Assembly: GCA_031292515.1 (NCBI GenBank)
Contig: JARLGZ010000104.1
Location: forward strand, 1-64,000
Direction: 5' to 3'
DNA length: 64,000 nucleotides
Origin: Puia sp.
Lineage (GTDB): Bacteria; Bacteroidota; Bacteroidia; Chitinophagales; Chitinophagaceae
Shown: positions 61,408 to 64,000 of the stretch, one piece after another
Position numbering within the stretch: the stretch's first letter is position 1
Layout: each line of letters opens with the position of its first letter
Translations under genes and position numbers: made by a program
The notes under the pieces: generated by a model
The model's input: the letters and a program-made list of their open reading frames with translations, nothing else
What the model was told of the DNA's origin: nothing
The model's database searches: none

Positions 61408-64000
61408 ATGTTCTGGCAAATATTCCTTTTCGAACTCAAATACAGGCTAAAAAGACCCGCAGCCTATGTCTATTTTTTTTGCTTCTTTTTCATGGCCTTT
61501 ATGTCCTTTGCCCATGGTGCGCTGCCTGTGGTGGAAAAGGAGTTCTACAATGCACCGGCCATGCTGGCCCTCTACTCCAGCATGACCAGTATTTTTATGA
61601 TGCTGGCAAGTTCGGCGATCATGGGAGTGCCCTTGTACAGGGACATCGAGTACAATACCAAAGATTATTATCTCTCCTATCCGATCACGAAACCAGGCTA
61701 TTTCTGGGGCCGCTTCCTGGGATCCTTCTTCTTCGTGGCGTTGATCGGCAGCGCGGTATTCTGGGGCGCCTATGCGGGAACCCTGGCGGGGCCTGCTTTC
61801 CGATGGTCATCCAAAGCGAACTACCTGCCCTTTCATTTCTATGATTACCTCCACCCCTATCTGAATATTGTCCTTCCGAATATCTTTTTTACATCCGCCC
61901 TGTTTTTCGGGTTGGTAGCCATCTTCCGGAATGTCAAAGTCATCTATAGCAGCGGTATCTTCCTGTTCCTCGGCTATATCATCAGCAACTTTTTCTTCCA
62001 TCATAGCGCGACCAGTATGACTGTGATCTACCTCTCCGATCCTTTCGCCTTTATCCCACTCAGGATGACGACAGGGCCCCTTTCGCCCGAAGCCCTGAAC
62101 GGTTCTGTGATCCATATACAAGGTCTGTTGCTGGCCAACCGGATCTTATGGACGGCTATCGGTGCACTCATCCTGCTGGGAACCTATCTGCGATTCAGCT
62201 TCGAGCGCTTTTTCAGCGGATCGGCCGGACAAAAAAAAGAACCCGTCCAAAACGACCGGCTCCCCGGAAAGATGCAAAATGGCTTACAATCGGCACTGCA
62301 GATCCGGTTCACGGGAGACTATATCCGTAAGATCCTCTATAACCTGACCCGGATCGAGATTATCAATATTGTTCGTGACAACTACTTCTGGATCATCCTG
62401 ACCGGAGGACTGGGTTTTCTCGGTTTCCTGTTCTGGGTCTCTTTTACGCCCTACGGGGTGCCCGATTTTCCCCGGGCAGCCTTCTTCATGGACGTCTATA
62501 GAGACAATTTCGGGTTCTTTCTTTTTTTCATCATCACCTTCTATACCGGTGAGACCGTCCACCGGGAACGAATCACGCGTTATGCTTTTATCAACGATTC
62601 GCTGCCGCCGCCCAACTGGGTGCTGGGAAGCGCAAAAGTCCTCAGCCTGCTTGCCCTCGCCTTATTCCTGGCAATCGTGCCCGTTTTGCTGGGCGTCATC
62701 GTACAGATCCTCAAAGGATATCACTCATTCAATTTCCCCGTTTACTTTACCAGCCTTTTTGTGGTGAATATACCCACCCTGATCGAAATGGTCCTGTTCT
62801 CTTATGTTATCCAGATGATCGTCAGCAATAAGTTCGCGGGCTATGGCATCGGGATCGGGATCTATGTGCTGATGGCCATGGTCAACAACCTGGGCTACTT
62901 CACCTACCTTTTATTGTTGTACGGGAATACCCCCAGTGTCCTCATATTCGACATGGACCGGGCCGGTCATATGCTGAAACCTTTGCTATGGTTTCATGGT
63001 TATTGGCTGCTGGCGGGTTGCTGTCTGTTGGTTATTGCAGCCTTATTCTTCAACCGGGGAACGAACAACAGCTTTAAAGAGCGCCTGCGCCTGGTTAAGG
63101 AGAGGTGGCGGGGTGGCTTGCGGGTGGCCTCCTTGTTCCTGCTGGCTGGATTTCTGGTTGCCGGAGGCTATATCTATTACAATGTCAGCGTGCTCAACGT
63201 CTATCTCACAAGAAACGAGCATCGCCTCCGGGGAGCCATGGCTGAAAAGCAATTGAAACAGTACGAAAGACTGCCCTTTCCAACTGTCACGCGTCTCCGC
63301 CTCCGGGCCGACCTGTTCCCCGGGGAGCAAAAGGAGCTGGGGCAGGCCTGGATCACAATCAGGAACAATACGACAATTCCCATCGATACGCTGCTGATGG
63401 ACGGAGACAACCTGACGGACTATTCGCTGACTTACCAGGGCCAACACCTCTCTTACAGTTGCCCCCTGTTCTTTCCCCGCGGAAAATTCAATTTTCTGAG
63501 GCCGGCTGTCGACCCTTCCGAATACCGTTTATATATCCTGCCTGCCGCGTTGCTACCGGGCGACACCGCGCAGCTCGAAATCCGGTCCCTGGTCGAACAC
63601 CGGGGTTTTCAGAATAACTTTTACGCCGGCAACCTGTTACACAACGGCCTTGTCTACACCGGCGGTCTGCCCGGACTGGGCTATGATGACGATGAAGAGA
63701 TCGGCAATAACGATATCCGGAAGGAATATGGCCTGGCGCCAAAAGGCGAGCCACCGCTCATTGCCCATGATGACCCCCGCGAGAGCCGTCGCCTGGACGC
63801 CAGCCCCACCAGCGGCCTGACACAGCTCGACATCACCGTCAGCACCTCGGGAGATCAGTGGGCGATCGGCCCCGGCAAACTGGATAAGGAGTGGCAGGAA
63901 GGAGACCGCCATTATTTTCATTATGCGCAACAGGGACCCGGTATGTATCCCCCGTTTGCCATTCTCTCGGCCAGGTACGCACGAAAAAAAATCCTGGTAC
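61408..64000 (+). CDS. ABC-2 permease fused to (probable) M1 aminopeptidase, partial
   Basis: An ORF of 864 codons from the ATG at 61408 (MFWQIFLFELKYRLKRPAAY) runs to the window edge without a stop. The first 600 or so residues hold many hydrophobic helices in two ABC-2-like blocks (HGALPVVEKEFYNAPAMLALY, GVPLYRDIEYNTKDYYLSYPI). From about 610 a periplasmic soluble part begins, which matches the region before the M1 metallopeptidase domain in Bacteroidota permease-aminopeptidase fusions. The HExxH motif would lie beyond the window, so the peptidase part is inferred. The upstream ABC ATPase is its likely partner. Confidence 0.8.
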   Translation, partial: MFWQIFLFELKYRLKRPAAYVYFFCFFFMAFMSFAHGALPVVEKEFYNAPAMLALYSSMTSIFMMLASSAIMGVPLYRDIEYNTKDYYLSYPITKPGYFWGRFLGSFFFVALIGSAVFWGAYAGTLAGPAFRWSSKANYLPFHFYDYLHPYLNIVLPNIFFTSALFFGLVAIFRNVKVIYSSGIFLFLGYIISNFFFHHSATSMTVIYLSDPFAFIPLRMTTGPLSPEALNGSVIHIQGLLLANRILWTAIGALILLGTYLRFSFERFFSGSAGQKKEPVQNDRLPGKMQNGLQSALQIRFTGDYIRKILYNLTRIEIINIVRDNYFWIILTGGLGFLGFLFWVSFTPYGVPDFPRAAFFMDVYRDNFGFFLFFIITFYTGETVHRERITRYAFINDSLPPPNWVLGSAKVLSLLALALFLAIVPVLLGVIVQILKGYHSFNFPVYFTSLFVVNIPTLIEMVLFSYVIQMIVSNKFAGYGIGIGIYVLMAMVNNLGYFTYLLLLYGNTPSVLIFDMDRAGHMLKPLLWFHGYWLLAGCCLLVIAALFFNRGTNNSFKERLRLVKERWRGGLRVASLFLLAGFLVAGGYIYYNVSVLNVYLTRNEHRLRGAMAEKQLKQYERLPFPTVTRLRLRADLFPGEQKELGQAWITIRNNTTIPIDTLLMDGDNLTDYSLTYQGQHLSYSCPLFFPRGKFNFLRPAVDPSEYRLYILPAALLPGDTAQLEIRSLVEHRGFQNNFYAGNLLHNGLVYTGGLPGLGYDDDEEIGNNDIRKEYGLAPKGEPPLIAHDDPRESRRLDASPTSGLTQLDITVSTSGDQWAIGPGKLDKEWQEGDRHYFHYAQQGPGMYPPFAILSARYARKKILV

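Overview
The window looks like chromosomal DNA of a Bacteroidota bacterium, most likely Chitinophagaceae-like. The evidence is a SusC/SusD pair, a type IX secretion C-terminal signal, many lipoproteins and FGE-dependent sulfatases, and promoters of the Bacteroidota type (TTTG, 19-20 nt, TAnnTTTG). No rRNA and no CRISPR array were seen. The genus is inferred only.

Positions 1-9276 are the end of an integrated element. It abuts a 43-nt 3' fragment of tRNA-Lys(CUU) that serves as attachment site, next to a tyrosine recombinase. Inside lie two abutting IS3-family copies, one of which has cut an AbiJ-type abortive-infection gene, an IS21 remnant whose istA has lost its middle around an IS66 element, and an orphan SUKH gene. 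From 9311 to 15535 come a glycosidase gene with an in-frame stop, a large lipoprotein and a T9SS surface protein with an endosialidase-type chaperone domain.

Positions 15819-22618 hold a secreted protein, a ceramidase-like membrane protein, a phytanoyl-CoA-dioxygenase-like protein and a ThuA/PQQ-dehydrogenase/cytochrome c lipoprotein. Positions 22755-34740 carry a minus-strand sugar operon: glycosyltransferase, cytidylyltransferase, split transketolase, class III aminotransferase, SDR, KdsC-like phosphatase and NeuB-like synthase, followed by a fatty acid hydroxylase and an SMR transporter. It looks like a pathway to a CMP-activated 3-deoxy-ulosonic acid of unknown structure.

Positions 35500-51552 form a minus-strand organosulfate locus: susC, susD, a PstS-like protein, three sulfatases, a 38-residue membrane protein, a fatty acid hydroxylase, a beta-propeller protein and the formylglycine-generating enzyme that would mature the sulfatases. 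From 52057 to the end are two membrane proteins, a MarR/MFS pair, a DUF5009-type acyltransferase and an ABC operon with its own YtrA-type GntR regulator.

The most striking signal is regulatory. A 21-bp palindrome, AGTCTAC-N7-GTAGACT, sits on good promoters at 17057, 18007 and 51983. At two of them the promoter is followed by a short unannotated reading frame ending in five consecutive cysteine codons and a stop, ahead of the dioxygenase gene and ahead of susC. This suggests a cysteine- or sulfur-responsive regulon that combines a repressor site with polycysteine leader-peptide attenuation and controls organosulfate scavenging. A second recurrent oddity is short tandem-repeat arrays in the spacers before six genes of the two minus-strand clusters.
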